From JBAYJY01 sp041664945 (GTDB lineage: Bacteria; UBP15; UBA6099): DNA of 19,103 nt. A program made the translations under genes and the position numbers. Below are positions 1 to 7,514 of this stretch, in pieces (position 1 is the first letter of the stretch; each line of letters starts with the position of its first letter). The stretch spans positions 1 to 19,103 of the forward strand of contig JBAYJY010000085.1 in the NCBI GenBank assembly GCA_041664945.1, written 5' to 3'. The notes under the pieces are model-generated. The model ran no database searches. It worked only from the letters and a program-made list of their open reading frames with translations, and had not been told where the DNA came from.

Positions 1-1027
1 AAACCGATCTGCCGCCGGTGATGCTGCCCTTGGGATTGTTCAGGATAATATCGTTGCCCGCCATCAGCACGCTGCTGCGCGCTGACTGCTGAAGTATGAT
101 GTCGGCGTTCGCTTCGAGAATTCCGCTTTCCACCGATCGGATTGTGATGGAGCCGCCGGCGACTATGCGCCCGTCTCCCAATCCGTAAAGGCCGCCTTTC
201 ACTCTGACGTCGCCTCCAGCCTCAATTTTCGCCTTTTCTATGTTTCCGTTGATCTCGACGTCTTCTGTCGCCGATACCACGAAATCGCTGAGCACGTTTC
301 CTGTAATCACAACCGTGCCCTTGAAATTCACGTTTCCGGTTTTGTAACTGACATCACCCTTAACTTCATATACGGCGCTGACCGCGATTTTCCCGTCTCT
401 CAGAGTAGGCTGGCCGCTTATCGCCGCCAGAACGCCGAGGCCGTCATCGGTTAGCTTCACATTATCGCCGAGCGGCATCGCCACATCCCGGCCTTCTTTC
501 GCCGGCAACTTCTTTCCGAGGCAGGTCATTCCTTCCTGCCCGGGTATGGACGGCACTTTCACGGCAAGCAGCGCTCCTTCTTCAACGCTCTCCACCAGAT
601 TCATCGCGCGGTGATCCACGTTGCCCTGTTCATCGGCTTTCAATTCTACTTTTTTATCAGCGCTTGTGTTGAATTTATATTCTATGCTGGCGCTCGTGCC
701 GTCAGACGGCGCAATGCCCTTTGCAATAATCACTTCTACGTTGTAGCTGCCGTAAGTGAATATTTCCTTTACCGCATCTTCGTCCACGCCGTATATCACG
801 CCTACTGTTTTGAGTTCCTCCATCACTTTGCCGGCGTCTATTTCGACTGCTGAATCCAGCGGAGGCTGAACGGTCACATAGACCTTCATCTCGTCGGGGC
901 TTACCCTTATCGCTATCGGCATATCGCTGGGCGGCTTCTTTGAGTCGCCGAACTTCTTATCAAACGAGTCCAACTCTTTCAGAATGTCTTCGGATGAACT
1001 GCCAGAGCCTTTTTTTGTATCTGCCAC
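1..1027 (-). CDS. fapA: FapA (DUF342) family protein, C-terminus beyond window
   Basis: This is the first 342 codons of a FapA/DUF342 protein; the rest lies left of the window. Residues 1-35 are Ser/Lys-rich. Residues about 36-200 form the FapA N-terminal region, with the conserved stretch VPSIPGQEGMTCLGKKLPAK at about 158-177. From about residue 215 the chain turns into short repeating beta units (GDVSYKTGNVNFKG, ITGNV, EINGNI, IEAGGDV, IVAGGSI) typical of the family's right-handed beta-helix. The start is a GTG at 1027, with GGAG at 1042-1039, 11 nt upstream. The family is cytoplasmic and poorly understood; some members are linked to polar flagellar assembly and PTS signalling. No flagellar gene is visible here. 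It lies 81 nt downstream of the TPR gene on the same strand and is probably co-transcribed with it. Confidence 0.9.
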   Translation of the reverse strand, partial: MADTKKGSGSSSEDILKELDSFDKKFGDSKKPPSDMPIAIRVSPDEMKVYVTVQPPLDSAVEIDAGKVMEELKTVGVIYGVDEDAVKEIFTYGSYNVEVIIAKGIAPSDGTSASIEYKFNTSADKKVELKADEQGNVDHRAMNLVESVEEGALLAVKVPSIPGQEGMTCLGKKLPAKEGRDVAMPLGDNVKLTDDGLGVLAAISGQPTLRDGKIAVSAVYEVKGDVSYKTGNVNFKGTVVITGNVLSDFVVSATEDVEINGNIEKAKIEAGGDVRVKGGLYGLGDGRIVAGGSITIRSVESGILEANADIILQQSARSSVLMAGNDIILNNPKGSITGGRSV

Positions 1028-1054
1028 GCCGATTCACACTCCTTTTTCATTTTT

Positions 1055-1080
1055 GCCGGGCCAAAACCGGCTTTGCCGCT
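1055..1080 (-). repeat. Short dispersed repeat, copy 1 (intergenic)
   Basis: This 26-base GC-rich stretch lies between the TPR gene and fapA. On the minus strand it reads GCGGCAAAGCCGGTTTTGGC then CCGGC. It matches 5167-5190 at the 3' end of ogt: the 12 bases CGGCTTTGCCGC (plus strand) are identical and the flanks, including a CATTT, are similar. It contains a 5-bp inverted repeat, GCCGG/CCGGC. It could be a small REP-like element or chance similarity in GC-rich DNA; two copies in one window are too few to decide. Confidence 0.4.
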
Positions 1081-1108
1081 TTTTTTAACGCGGCCGGGTC
1101 TTTGCTTC

Positions 1109-1936
1109 TTAAATAAAATCAATGTTCTTGATCGAACGTATGATTTCGAGTCCGCGCGCCGCCTTCGAGTTGTCAGGGTCCAGTTCCAGCACGCGCTGGT
1201 ATTCCTTCTCCGCCTTGTCCATCAACTGCTCGCTGTGCAAACGGTGACACTCCGCGAGGTTGATCAGCGCGGTCACATATTTGGGATTGATCTTCAGCGA
1301 CATCTGTAGCTCTTCGCTGGCAAAATGATATTGCCCGCGCCTCATGTACAGTTCGCCGAGCCGGTTCCTGATGTCCGGATAGTTCGGCCGCAGGCGACTC
1401 GCTTCCTTGTATTCGACAAGCGCCTCCTGAAGCATGTTCTTCTGGAAAAGCGCGTTTCCCATGTGAAAATGTATGTTCGCCTGTCGCGAGAACTGCTCGT
1501 CGTCCGGCGATACGCCGTTGTTTTCGGATTCCTGCCTGCGCGCCTTCTGGTTCGCTGTTTTCATCAAAGCGCTTAGGTTTTTCTTCGCCGCCATGTATCT
1601 CGGGTTGATGTTCAGCGCTTCCTTGAATTCGTTTGTCGCTTTCTCCCGAAGGCCCATCTCCATGTAAGCGCGGCCAAGAAAATAATGCGCGTCCGCGAAT
1701 TCAGGCGTGTGTTGCACTGCCTTCTCAAGCGCGTCTACCGCGCCGTCTATCTTCTGCAGCGTCAGGTAGCACTGTCCGAGCCCTATCAATACGTTAGCAT
1801 TGTCAGGTTCCATATCCAGAGCCGTCTTGAACTCATCGACCGCCCGTTCAGGTTCGCCGCGCTCGAAAAATACCTTGCCGTATGAATAATGTTCCTGCGC
1901 TTCAAGCGCAGTTTTTCCTTTTGCCATGTTTACCAT
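1109..1936 (-). CDS. Tetratricopeptide repeat (TPR) protein
   Basis: A 275-residue protein made almost entirely of TPR units. Three lie at about residues 13-114, with signatures such as YGKVFFERGEPERAVDEF and GLGQCYLTLQKIDGAVDAL. A polar linker (about 115-150, QKARRQESENNG) follows, then three more units at about 151-256. No signal peptide or membrane segment is visible, so it is probably a cytoplasmic scaffold for protein-protein contacts; the partner is unknown. The ATG at 1936 has a weak AAGG 5 nt upstream, and a second ATG at 1924 (MAKGKT) is equally plausible. It stands upstream of fapA on the same strand. The AT-rich 215-bp gap before it (1937-2151) probably carries its promoter. Confidence 0.88.
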   Translation of the reverse strand: MVNMAKGKTALEAQEHYSYGKVFFERGEPERAVDEFKTALDMEPDNANVLIGLGQCYLTLQKIDGAVDALEKAVQHTPEFADAHYFLGRAYMEMGLREKATNEFKEALNINPRYMAAKKNLSALMKTANQKARRQESENNGVSPDDEQFSRQANIHFHMGNALFQKNMLQEALVEYKEASRLRPNYPDIRNRLGELYMRRGQYHFASEELQMSLKINPKYVTALINLAECHRLHSEQLMDKAEKEYQRVLELDPDNSKAARGLEIIRSIKNIDFI

Positions 1937-1995
1937 CCCGACCTTCGAAACATTTCAAGAGACGCCTCACGAACCCTCATCCGTGAAAAACGCCA

Positions 1996-2030
1996 TTATA
2001 TATAATACTTTATATGCAAAGGAATTGAAA
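1996..2030 (-). promoter_or_regulatory. AT-rich candidate promoter region for the TPR gene
   Basis: On the minus strand this stretch contains TATTATATATAATG, with overlapping -10-like hexamers (TATTAT and TATAAT), about 60-70 nt upstream of the TPR start. No good -35 is present at the standard distance; TTCAAT lies 16 nt before TATTAT. The rest of the 215-bp gap is strongly AT-rich and shows no other gene or structure that I can support. Confidence 0.3.
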
Positions 2031-2151
2031 TTATTTTTAAAAATTGCTGTCTTGTGATTGTTTTAATCAATATTCACAGTATGTAGTGTGATAAATAGTG
2101 TTTTGAAATGCCCGCAGAAGCTCAGTCCCAAAGGTTTATTAAACAGGCTGC

Positions 2152-2682
2152 CTATTCCCAAGTCACTCTCATTTCGCAATATTCGTCGCCTTTGCAGACA
2201 CACTTATGTTTATCCACTTTGACATTATTGCCGCCGGAAAGCTCAACCATCCGCCGCCCCCACCCTATCAGGTTCTTGCACGACTCAACGTGCGGCAGTT
2301 CGTAGCCGACCACCTTGAATACCGCCTTGTTCTCGCTCGGGTCCATTTCAACAGTCAGTTCGCCCGTATCGTGAAAAGCCTTCCAAAGAACTGAAGCGCG
2401 CGACAGCGTCAGCTTTACATCGCCCTCCTTCAGCCTCGAACTGTAGACGCCTTTCAAACCGGCTTCAGCGCTGTGCTCGCCAAGATGCTCCATAATCAAC
2501 GGATCTTTTACGCTCAGCGTCCTCTGAATGGCCTTGTTAAAATCCATATACATTTCTTCATCGTACCATGATGACGCGATCACGCTTCCAAGCATCTCGC
2601 GATACTGTGATTTCATTTTTGCCAAAACTTCACTCAGGCCGTCCGCGCCGAACATCTCTTTCAATACGGCGATACGGCTCAT
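2152..2682 (-). CDS. V4R/DUF2378-like small cysteine-containing protein
   Basis: A 176-residue cytoplasmic protein with no signal peptide. The C-terminus has clustered cysteines: CKNLIGWGRRMVEL, then CVCKGDEYCEMRVTW. This G-x-x-x-C ending followed by a beta-strand resembles the V4R (4-vinyl reductase) and heme-NO-binding-like fold and the DUF2378 proteins of Myxococcota. That assignment comes from pattern recognition of the C-terminus only. Members bind small hydrophobic ligands or metals, or act as signalling modules; no function can be named here. The ATG at 2682 is chosen because AAAGGAG ends 8 nt upstream. An earlier in-frame ATG at 2709 with AGGA 10 nt upstream would add nine residues. 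The gene appears to stand alone, with its own -10 element in the gap to xerC. Confidence 0.75.
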   Translation of the reverse strand: MSRIAVLKEMFGADGLSEVLAKMKSQYREMLGSVIASSWYDEEMYMDFNKAIQRTLSVKDPLIMEHLGEHSAEAGLKGVYSSRLKEGDVKLTLSRASVLWKAFHDTGELTVEMDPSENKAVFKVVGYELPHVESCKNLIGWGRRMVELSGGNNVKVDKHKCVCKGDEYCEMRVTWE

Positions 2683-2783
2683 TATCGCTACTCCTTTAAC
2701 CTTTCCCATCGCGTTCACTTCCTTTTGTCGTTACCGAAATTTTGCTTTTCATAAGGCGCCGGCAAAACTCGCCGCACACTAAC

Positions 2784-2789
2784 ATTATA
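2784..2789 (-). promoter_or_regulatory. Candidate -10 element upstream of the V4R-like gene
   Basis: The minus strand reads TTGTATAATG, a perfect TATAAT about 100 nt upstream of the start at 2682. This would give a leader of roughly 95 nt. No convincing -35 lies 16-18 nt further upstream. The GC-rich stretch after it (about 2757-2775) can form only a 4-bp stem. Confidence 0.4.
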
Positions 2790-2843
2790 CAATAATTAGC
2801 TTTTTTGAATTCCCTGTTCCAAAGAAACTTTCTGAAATGCGGA

Positions 2844-3734
2844 TCAGGCCCTCGGATGCGATTCGTCGTAAGTCTTCCGAAGCCTTTCCGCTGAAACGTG
2901 CGTGTAAATCTGCGTCGTGGACAAACTGACGTGTCCGAGCAGTTCCTGTACGGTGCGCAGATCGGCCCCCGCATTCAAAAGATGCGTCGCGAAAGAATGG
3001 CGCAACGAATGCGGAGAAACTTTCTTGACCGACGCTATTTGGTTTATGTATTTCTCAACAACCCTCTGAACGCCGCGCACTGTGAGCCGGCCCCCGTTTT
3101 TATTCAGAAAAAGAGCCTGCCCGTCCTGCGCCACTCCAAATTTATGCCGGCTTCCGGCAATATACTCCGTGATCGCCGCCCGCGCCGGCGCTCCGACAAA
3201 CACTATCCGCTCTTTCCTGCCCTTGCCTATCACTCTCAACTCAGGTTTGTCAGGCTTTATGCTCCCCAAATTCAGGGAAACAAGTTCGCTCACGCGCACT
3301 CCGCTTGAATACAACGTTTCCAATATCGCGCGGTCACGAAGCCCTGCTGGCGTCTTGCAGTCCGGCGCTCTCAAAAGCGACGAGACCTCCTCTAAGAACA
3401 GGTGCTCCGGAATCTTTTTTTCGCGGCGCGGAACCTCCAGCATCGCAAAGATATTCTTCTCGACGACGCCTTCCTTTTTCAGATATTTGAAAAATGTGCG
3501 AAGAGCGCTGACACGGCGGGCAACCGTCGTCCGCGCGCGTCCGTCCCTCTTCAGTTCGGCGAGATATCGCCGCGCGAGTTTCAGATCGACCGATTCCGGC
3601 TTGGCGCGCTCGCCGTCCTTTTCGCAGAACCTCACAAAGTCGTTAAGGTCGCGCGAATACGCGTCCACAGTATTTTGAGACCGGCCGAGGTTTATTGAGA
3701 TATGCCGAATAAAACGGTCAATGTGATCTTTCAT
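2844..3734 (-). CDS. xerC: XerC/XerD-type tyrosine site-specific recombinase
   Basis: A 296-residue protein, the normal length for Xer recombinases. Residues 1-90 form the SAM-like core-binding domain (SQNTVDAYSRDLNDF). The catalytic domain carries all expected residues: R147 (SSGVRVSEL), K171 (GKGRKE), H242 and R245 (HSLRHSFATHLL), H268 (LLGH) and the nucleophile Y277 (QIYTH). The family cuts and rejoins DNA through a phosphotyrosine intermediate. XerC and XerD together resolve chromosome dimers at dif. Sequence alone does not say whether this is XerC, XerD or a single Xer. Its ATG overlaps the stop of the upstream oxidoreductase gene (ATGA, 4 nt), so the two are translationally coupled. No dif-like site was recognised. 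The housekeeping length and setting argue against a phage integrase. Confidence 0.93.
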   Translation of the reverse strand: MKDHIDRFIRHISINLGRSQNTVDAYSRDLNDFVRFCEKDGERAKPESVDLKLARRYLAELKRDGRARTTVARRVSALRTFFKYLKKEGVVEKNIFAMLEVPRREKKIPEHLFLEEVSSLLRAPDCKTPAGLRDRAILETLYSSGVRVSELVSLNLGSIKPDKPELRVIGKGRKERIVFVGAPARAAITEYIAGSRHKFGVAQDGQALFLNKNGGRLTVRGVQRVVEKYINQIASVKKVSPHSLRHSFATHLLNAGADLRTVQELLGHVSLSTTQIYTHVSAERLRKTYDESHPRA

Positions 3735-5029
3735 TGCTTTTTCAGGCGCTTCCCAGCCGCCGAAGCCGCTTCAAACGCCGCCCGCAACGCGGGCTCGCCC
3801 TTGCCGCCGCCGGCGTTCACGGCATCGTTCAACATCATTATACCCGCCGCCTCGAAAACCTGCGCTGGCGGCAACTCTTCTTTCGTCTGCTCAATAACCG
3901 GCAGCGCGCTTCCCACAGGATCCAGCGCCGACCACCGTTCGCTAATAACATGTTCCATTATGTTCGGAAACAAAAGCTCAAGTATTTCCTTTATGCGCAA
4001 TCGCAAATTCTTCAGCTCTTCGGCGTTGCGTAACGCTGACTCCGGCGCCGGAATAAACCATGTGAGCAACTGGCAGCCGCGCGGCGCGAGCGATGGTTCT
4101 ATATTCGAAACCGCCATCCCGCGAGTGAACGGATCCATCGTGATTATCGCGCCACGCTCGCTCGTCACTGGCCGGTCAAGCCCGAGATGCAAGATCAACC
4201 CAAACGCAGGTTCAATGTTTTTCAGCGGCCTACGCCAATTCTCCGCGATTATTTCTTCTGGAATTTTTTCCAGCAAACGCCGAACCGGAAGCGCCGCAGC
4301 CACGAAATCGGCTTCTATAAGCTCGCCGCCTGCGCGGACTCCCCGAACACACCCGTCCCCAACCGCAATGCCTTCAAAGCCGGCGCCGCTGATGATATCG
4401 CCCCCGCCCAGAATAACGTTCTCTAACTCTTTGAAAACGCATTCCCAGCCGCCAAGCGGAACCACCTGCGAGCGCCCGCCCGTTTCCTTCATCGCGTCTA
4501 TGAAAGTTCCAACAGCGATCCGCTCAAGCGCCGTAACATCCAGCGCGGCCGCCGCCCTCAGCGATATGTATTCCGTTAGGTCCTGATCCGCTGAAGAGAC
4601 ATTCAGCAACCAGTCCGCGACGGATTTCTTGTATTTGTACGGGTCCGCTGTCTGCTGCTTCAAACTTCGAAAGAGACGCGCCCACGCCGCCTTCCCTTTC
4701 AACCCCAACATTGGCGACGCCATTGCGCCGCCGGCAGACTCCGGCAACGGAACCGGTTTCGAGCCGTTGAAATACATCGTCCGCCCAACCTCGTGAAATC
4801 TCACCGGGATCCCGAGAGTCTTCAGAACTTTCTCAGGATGCAACCCGGCAAACCGGTCGCTAAGAACTCCATAATCAAAAGTGAAACCGTCGCTGCCTGT
4901 GATCCGCGACCGTCCGCCGGCCGCGTCAGGCTCTGTCACAAGCGCGCACGAAATCCCGCGCCTGCATATCATGGCCGCAGCGGCATACGCCGCAAAGTTT
5001 TCTCCCACCACTACCGCATCGTATTTCAT
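3731..5029 (-). CDS. FAD-dependent oxidoreductase (phytoene desaturase/amine oxidase-like)
   Basis: A 432-residue flavoprotein of the NAD(P)-binding Rossmann superfamily. It starts directly with the first beta-strand (MKYDAVVVG), followed by the conserved GGRSR stretch and FDYG typical of phytoene desaturase, protoporphyrinogen oxidase and amine oxidase relatives. The C-terminal FAD-contact region NDAVNAGGGKGEPAL is also recognisable. The nucleotide-binding loop is odd: where GxGxxG is expected it reads GENFAA, so only the first glycine is kept. Substrate cannot be told from sequence; carotenoid or porphyrin oxidation is possible, but no pathway neighbours support it. The ATG at 5029 is preferred because the Rossmann strand follows at once. 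An in-frame ATG at 5053 adds eight residues, and neither has a clear ribosome site. The 3' end overlaps xerC by 4 nt. Confidence 0.85.
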   Translation of the reverse strand: MKYDAVVVGENFAAYAAAAMICRRGISCALVTEPDAAGGRSRITGSDGFTFDYGVLSDRFAGLHPEKVLKTLGIPVRFHEVGRTMYFNGSKPVPLPESAGGAMASPMLGLKGKAAWARLFRSLKQQTADPYKYKKSVADWLLNVSSADQDLTEYISLRAAAALDVTALERIAVGTFIDAMKETGGRSQVVPLGGWECVFKELENVILGGGDIISGAGFEGIAVGDGCVRGVRAGGELIEADFVAAALPVRRLLEKIPEEIIAENWRRPLKNIEPAFGLILHLGLDRPVTSERGAIITMDPFTRGMAVSNIEPSLAPRGCQLLTWFIPAPESALRNAEELKNLRLRIKEILELLFPNIMEHVISERWSALDPVGSALPVIEQTKEELPPAQVFEAAGIMMLNDAVNAGGGKGEPALRAAFEAASAAGKRLKKQ

Positions 5030-5146
5030 TATCAAGCCGATCGCCGCAAACATCGCAGTTATATTTCTAATTCATACTATTATGCCACAAAAATAATCAT
5101 GCGGATTCAATTGTCATAAAACGAATTGAGAAACAGTCTTCGCCGT

Positions 5147-5689
5147 CTAACTCTGGCGGCATTTCAGCCGGCCATAATCGGCTTTGCCGCCCTTTTCGAG
5201 AGAAAGAAGCGCCTTCTTCACTTCAAGGCCGCTCGAAAAACCTCCGAGCGAACCATCTGACTTCAACACCCGGTGACATGGCACAATCACCAAAACCGGG
5301 TTCGCTCCAAGCGCATTCCCGACTGCCCGCGCCGCCTTCGCGTCTCCCGCCGCCTTCGCAAGCTCTCCGTAACTTCTCGTTTTCCCATACTTTATTTTCA
5401 TCGCCGCTTTCCAAACCCCGCGCCGAAATTCTGTCGCTTCCGAAAAATCCAGCGGCGCCGGAAATTCAGCGCGTTTTCCCTCGAAATAACCGTTAGCCCA
5501 CTCAACCGCGCTCTTTACCCATTTAGGCTCTTTCGAAATATCGCCAACTATCTGAACCGTTACTAACCCGTTTTGTCTTCTCGCCTCTTTTTCTGTTAGC
5601 CCGAAAATAAACCTCGTTACGCCCGCCTCTGTCCATTCGAGCAAAAGCCAGCCTGACTCGTTCTTCCATATATATCTTTTCTTTTTCAT
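5147..5689 (-). CDS. ogt: Methylated-DNA--[protein]-cysteine S-methyltransferase
   Basis: A 180-residue suicide repair protein that moves alkyl groups from O6-alkylguanine to its own cysteine. The active-site motif is IVPCHRV with acceptor C147. The arginine finger is R130 (RAVGNALGANP), and YGKTRSYGELA precedes it in the helix-turn-helix. Residues 1-85 form the divergent N-terminal domain. The start ATG at 5689 overlaps the uvrC stop (ATGA), so the pair is probably translationally coupled; longer in-frame readings run into uvrC and are unlikely. Pairing with uvrC joins direct alkyl reversal to nucleotide excision repair. Its last codons (GKADYGRLK) contain a short sequence repeated between the TPR gene and fapA. 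Confidence 0.95.
   Translation of the reverse strand: MKKKRYIWKNESGWLLLEWTEAGVTRFIFGLTEKEARRQNGLVTVQIVGDISKEPKWVKSAVEWANGYFEGKRAEFPAPLDFSEATEFRRGVWKAAMKIKYGKTRSYGELAKAAGDAKAARAVGNALGANPVLVIVPCHRVLKSDGSLGGFSSGLEVKKALLSLEKGGKADYGRLKCRQS
5167..5190 (-). repeat. Short dispersed repeat, copy 2 (inside 3' end of ogt)
   Basis: This stretch encodes the last residues of Ogt. It matches the intergenic stretch at 1055-1079, with a 12-base identical core (CGGCTTTGCCGC on the plus strand) and related flanks. Read in the same frame, copy 1 would encode GKAGFGPAK and this copy encodes GKADYGRLK. The element may therefore extend the C-terminus of Ogt. Confidence 0.4.
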
Positions 5690-7323
5690 GACTCCACCAT
5701 CTCCTCGCCCCTTTTTTTCCTGTGAAACGACACCGCAAACCGGTGCGCCTCGGCGATTACCCTCTGCACAAGCCACGCCGCAGGCTCTTCAGGCGAAAAC
5801 ACAACCGGTATTTTCTCGCCCATTATGTGCGAAATTCCAGACTTCTTGGCATAACCGGCGACTAAAATCGGATGCTCGTAACCAGCGTCCGCGATCCCTT
5901 CCTCCACGGCTGTAATCTGCCCCTTGCCCCCGTCAACGATTATGAGATCCGGCGTAGGCTCTTGCCCGTTGCTGACCCGACGTAAATAGCGGGCCGCCAT
6001 CTCCCGCATGGACGAAAAGTCATCCGTTCCGCCGCTCCGTATAATAAACTTCCGGTAACCGTCCTTATCCGGCCGGGCGTCCAAAAAGGAAACCGCCGAG
6101 CCGACGGTGTTTCGCCCCTGAGTAGTCGAAATATCGAAGCCGGCGATGCGGTGAATAGTTTTGGCCGCGTTCAGCCTGCGCGTTAGTTCAAGAGACATCG
6201 TGCGGCACTGTTCGCGGTCGAGATTCTCTTTACGCGATTCGTTTTCGAGCCGTTGCGCCGCGTTGGCGACAGCGTTGTCCGCCATTTTTTTCTTTTCGCC
6301 CCTCTTCGGGACGATCAGCTTCACCGCCCGACCGGCGCGGGTCTGCAACAGATCCTCGAGAAGTTCGTGATCCTCAATCTCGTGGCTGGCAATAATTTCG
6401 CGAGGCAGCGAGCTCGCCTGATCGTAATATAGTTTTAGAAAAGCCCCGAGCGTTTCGCCCGCGGTTTCGCCGGGCTGCACTTCGAGAATAAACGGTTCGT
6501 GCCCGATGAGAAGCCCGCGCCGCACGAGCATCACCTCGGCGCAGGCGAGACGCTCGCCGACCGCAACGCCGACTACGTCCCGATCCCTCTTATCGGCGAA
6601 GACGACTGTCTGTTCCTGATTGGCAACGCTTTCGAGCGCCTTTAGCCGATCCCGAAGAAGAGCGGCCTTTTCGAATTGCTGTCCCCGCGCCGCCGCCTTC
6701 ATTTCCGCCTCAAGCTCCTTCACCGCATCCGACGCGCGCCCTTCGAGAAACATCGACGCCGCCCGGACATGGCGTCCGTATTCCTCCGGCGACACGAGTC
6801 CTGAGCACGGTCCCGGGCACTTTTCTATGTGGAAATACATGCACGGCGCTTCTTTCATCTTGTTGCAAAATCGCAACGGAAACACGCGCTGCAGAAACCG
6901 AAGCGTTCCGCGCACGCCCGTCACCGACGAATATGGGCCGAAATACCGCGCTCCGTCATTCTCCGCGCGCCGCGCGAACTCAAGCCGCGGAAACGGCTCG
7001 TTCGTGAGCTTCAAAAACGGATATCCCTTGTCGTCCTTGAGGAGGATGTTGTAGCGCGGCCGGTGTTTCTTGATCAGCGTCGATTCGAGAAGCAGCGCTT
7101 CAAGCTCGTTGCCGGTGATGATGAAGTCGAGGTCGCGGATTGCGGCTACAAGACGCCTCGTTTTTTCGGAATCCTGATGCCCTGAATGAAAATAGCTTGA
7201 TACGCGGTTGCGGAGCGATTTCGCTTTGCCGATGTAAATGATTTTGCCAGCGGCGTTTTTATAAATATAGATGCCCGGCTTGCGCGGCAGGTTTTTTACT
7301 TTCTGTTCCAAAGACTCAGGCAT
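5686..7323 (-). CDS. uvrC: UvrABC system protein C, lacking the C-terminal HhH domain
   Basis: A 545-residue excinuclease subunit that makes both incisions around bulky DNA lesions. The GIY-YIG nuclease domain is at about 13-95 (PGIYIY, IIYIGKAKSLRNRV, NELEALLLE). A four-cysteine cluster follows (CNKMKEAPC, EKCPGPCSG), the site reported to hold an iron-sulfur cluster in E. coli UvrC. The UvrB-binding UVR motif (KAAARGQQFEKAALLRDRLK) comes next. The RNase H-like nuclease has FDIS, IIVDGGKGQ and EAHRFAVSFHRKK. The protein stops right there. The tandem helix-hairpin-helix DNA-binding domain, normally a further 50-60 residues, is missing, and none is encoded downstream because ogt starts at once. 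The other domains look intact, so this is probably a natural short form. Confidence 0.96.
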   Translation of the reverse strand: MPESLEQKVKNLPRKPGIYIYKNAAGKIIYIGKAKSLRNRVSSYFHSGHQDSEKTRRLVAAIRDLDFIITGNELEALLLESTLIKKHRPRYNILLKDDKGYPFLKLTNEPFPRLEFARRAENDGARYFGPYSSVTGVRGTLRFLQRVFPLRFCNKMKEAPCMYFHIEKCPGPCSGLVSPEEYGRHVRAASMFLEGRASDAVKELEAEMKAAARGQQFEKAALLRDRLKALESVANQEQTVVFADKRDRDVVGVAVGERLACAEVMLVRRGLLIGHEPFILEVQPGETAGETLGAFLKLYYDQASSLPREIIASHEIEDHELLEDLLQTRAGRAVKLIVPKRGEKKKMADNAVANAAQRLENESRKENLDREQCRTMSLELTRRLNAAKTIHRIAGFDISTTQGRNTVGSAVSFLDARPDKDGYRKFIIRSGGTDDFSSMREMAARYLRRVSNGQEPTPDLIIVDGGKGQITAVEEGIADAGYEHPILVAGYAKKSGISHIMGEKIPVVFSPEEPAAWLVQRVIAEAHRFAVSFHRKKRGEEMVES

Positions 7324-7352
7324 CAGGCTTCATCCGCAAATTGTTTTGTTAC

Positions 7353-7358
7353 ATTATA
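7353..7358 (-). promoter_or_regulatory. Candidate -10 element for the uvrC-ogt operon
   Basis: The minus strand reads GGTATTATAATG, containing TATAAT. It would give a leader of about 22 nt before the uvrC start at 7323. The -35 is weak (TCGCAA with an 18-nt spacer). This gap (7324-7514) separates uvrC from the oppositely oriented oxidoreductase gene and must hold both promoters. Confidence 0.4.
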
Positions 7359-7461
7359 ATACCGATTCCATCATTGTTGCGAGAAGTCTTTCAGACACAA
7401 AATATTTGAGATGGAATATGGTTTTCGAATGATGTAAAATTAGCGGACGAGAGAATTGAAT

Positions 7462-7498
7462 CCGAATCCGCCATCATGATTCGGGCTCAGTTATTCAT
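7462..7498 (+). repeat. Hairpin repeat copy 1 in the oxidoreductase leader
   Basis: A 7-bp perfect stem, CCGAATC (7462-7468) and GATTCGG (7478-7484), encloses a 9-nt loop and is followed by GGCT and TTATTCAT (7491-7498). The segments CGAATCCGCC, GATTCGGGCT and TTATTCAT recur in the same order on the minus strand upstream of livF (16331-16299). It ends 16 nt before the start codon at 7515, just ahead of the ribosome site GGGAGG. It could therefore act in the leader RNA or be a dispersed element. Confidence 0.5.
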
Positions 7499-7514
7499 AG
7501 CGGGAGGCGAAAAG

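Noticed and set aside
1068..1088. Plus-strand CGGC-TTT-GCCG stem followed by a T-run, resembling an intrinsic terminator
   Set aside because: No plus-strand gene precedes it. The stem is only 4 bp with a 3-nt loop, and the bases belong to the short repeat.
2844..3734. XerC/D-type recombinase as the integrase of the 3.8-kb module
   Set aside because: It lies more than 5 kb away, outside the repeats, coupled to an unrelated gene, and has the length and motifs of a housekeeping Xer protein.
3702..4586. Long plus-strand open frame opposite the FAD oxidoreductase
   Set aside because: The minus-strand frame encodes a recognisable flavoprotein. The plus frame is low-complexity, rich in Ser, Ala and Pro, as expected of an antisense shadow.
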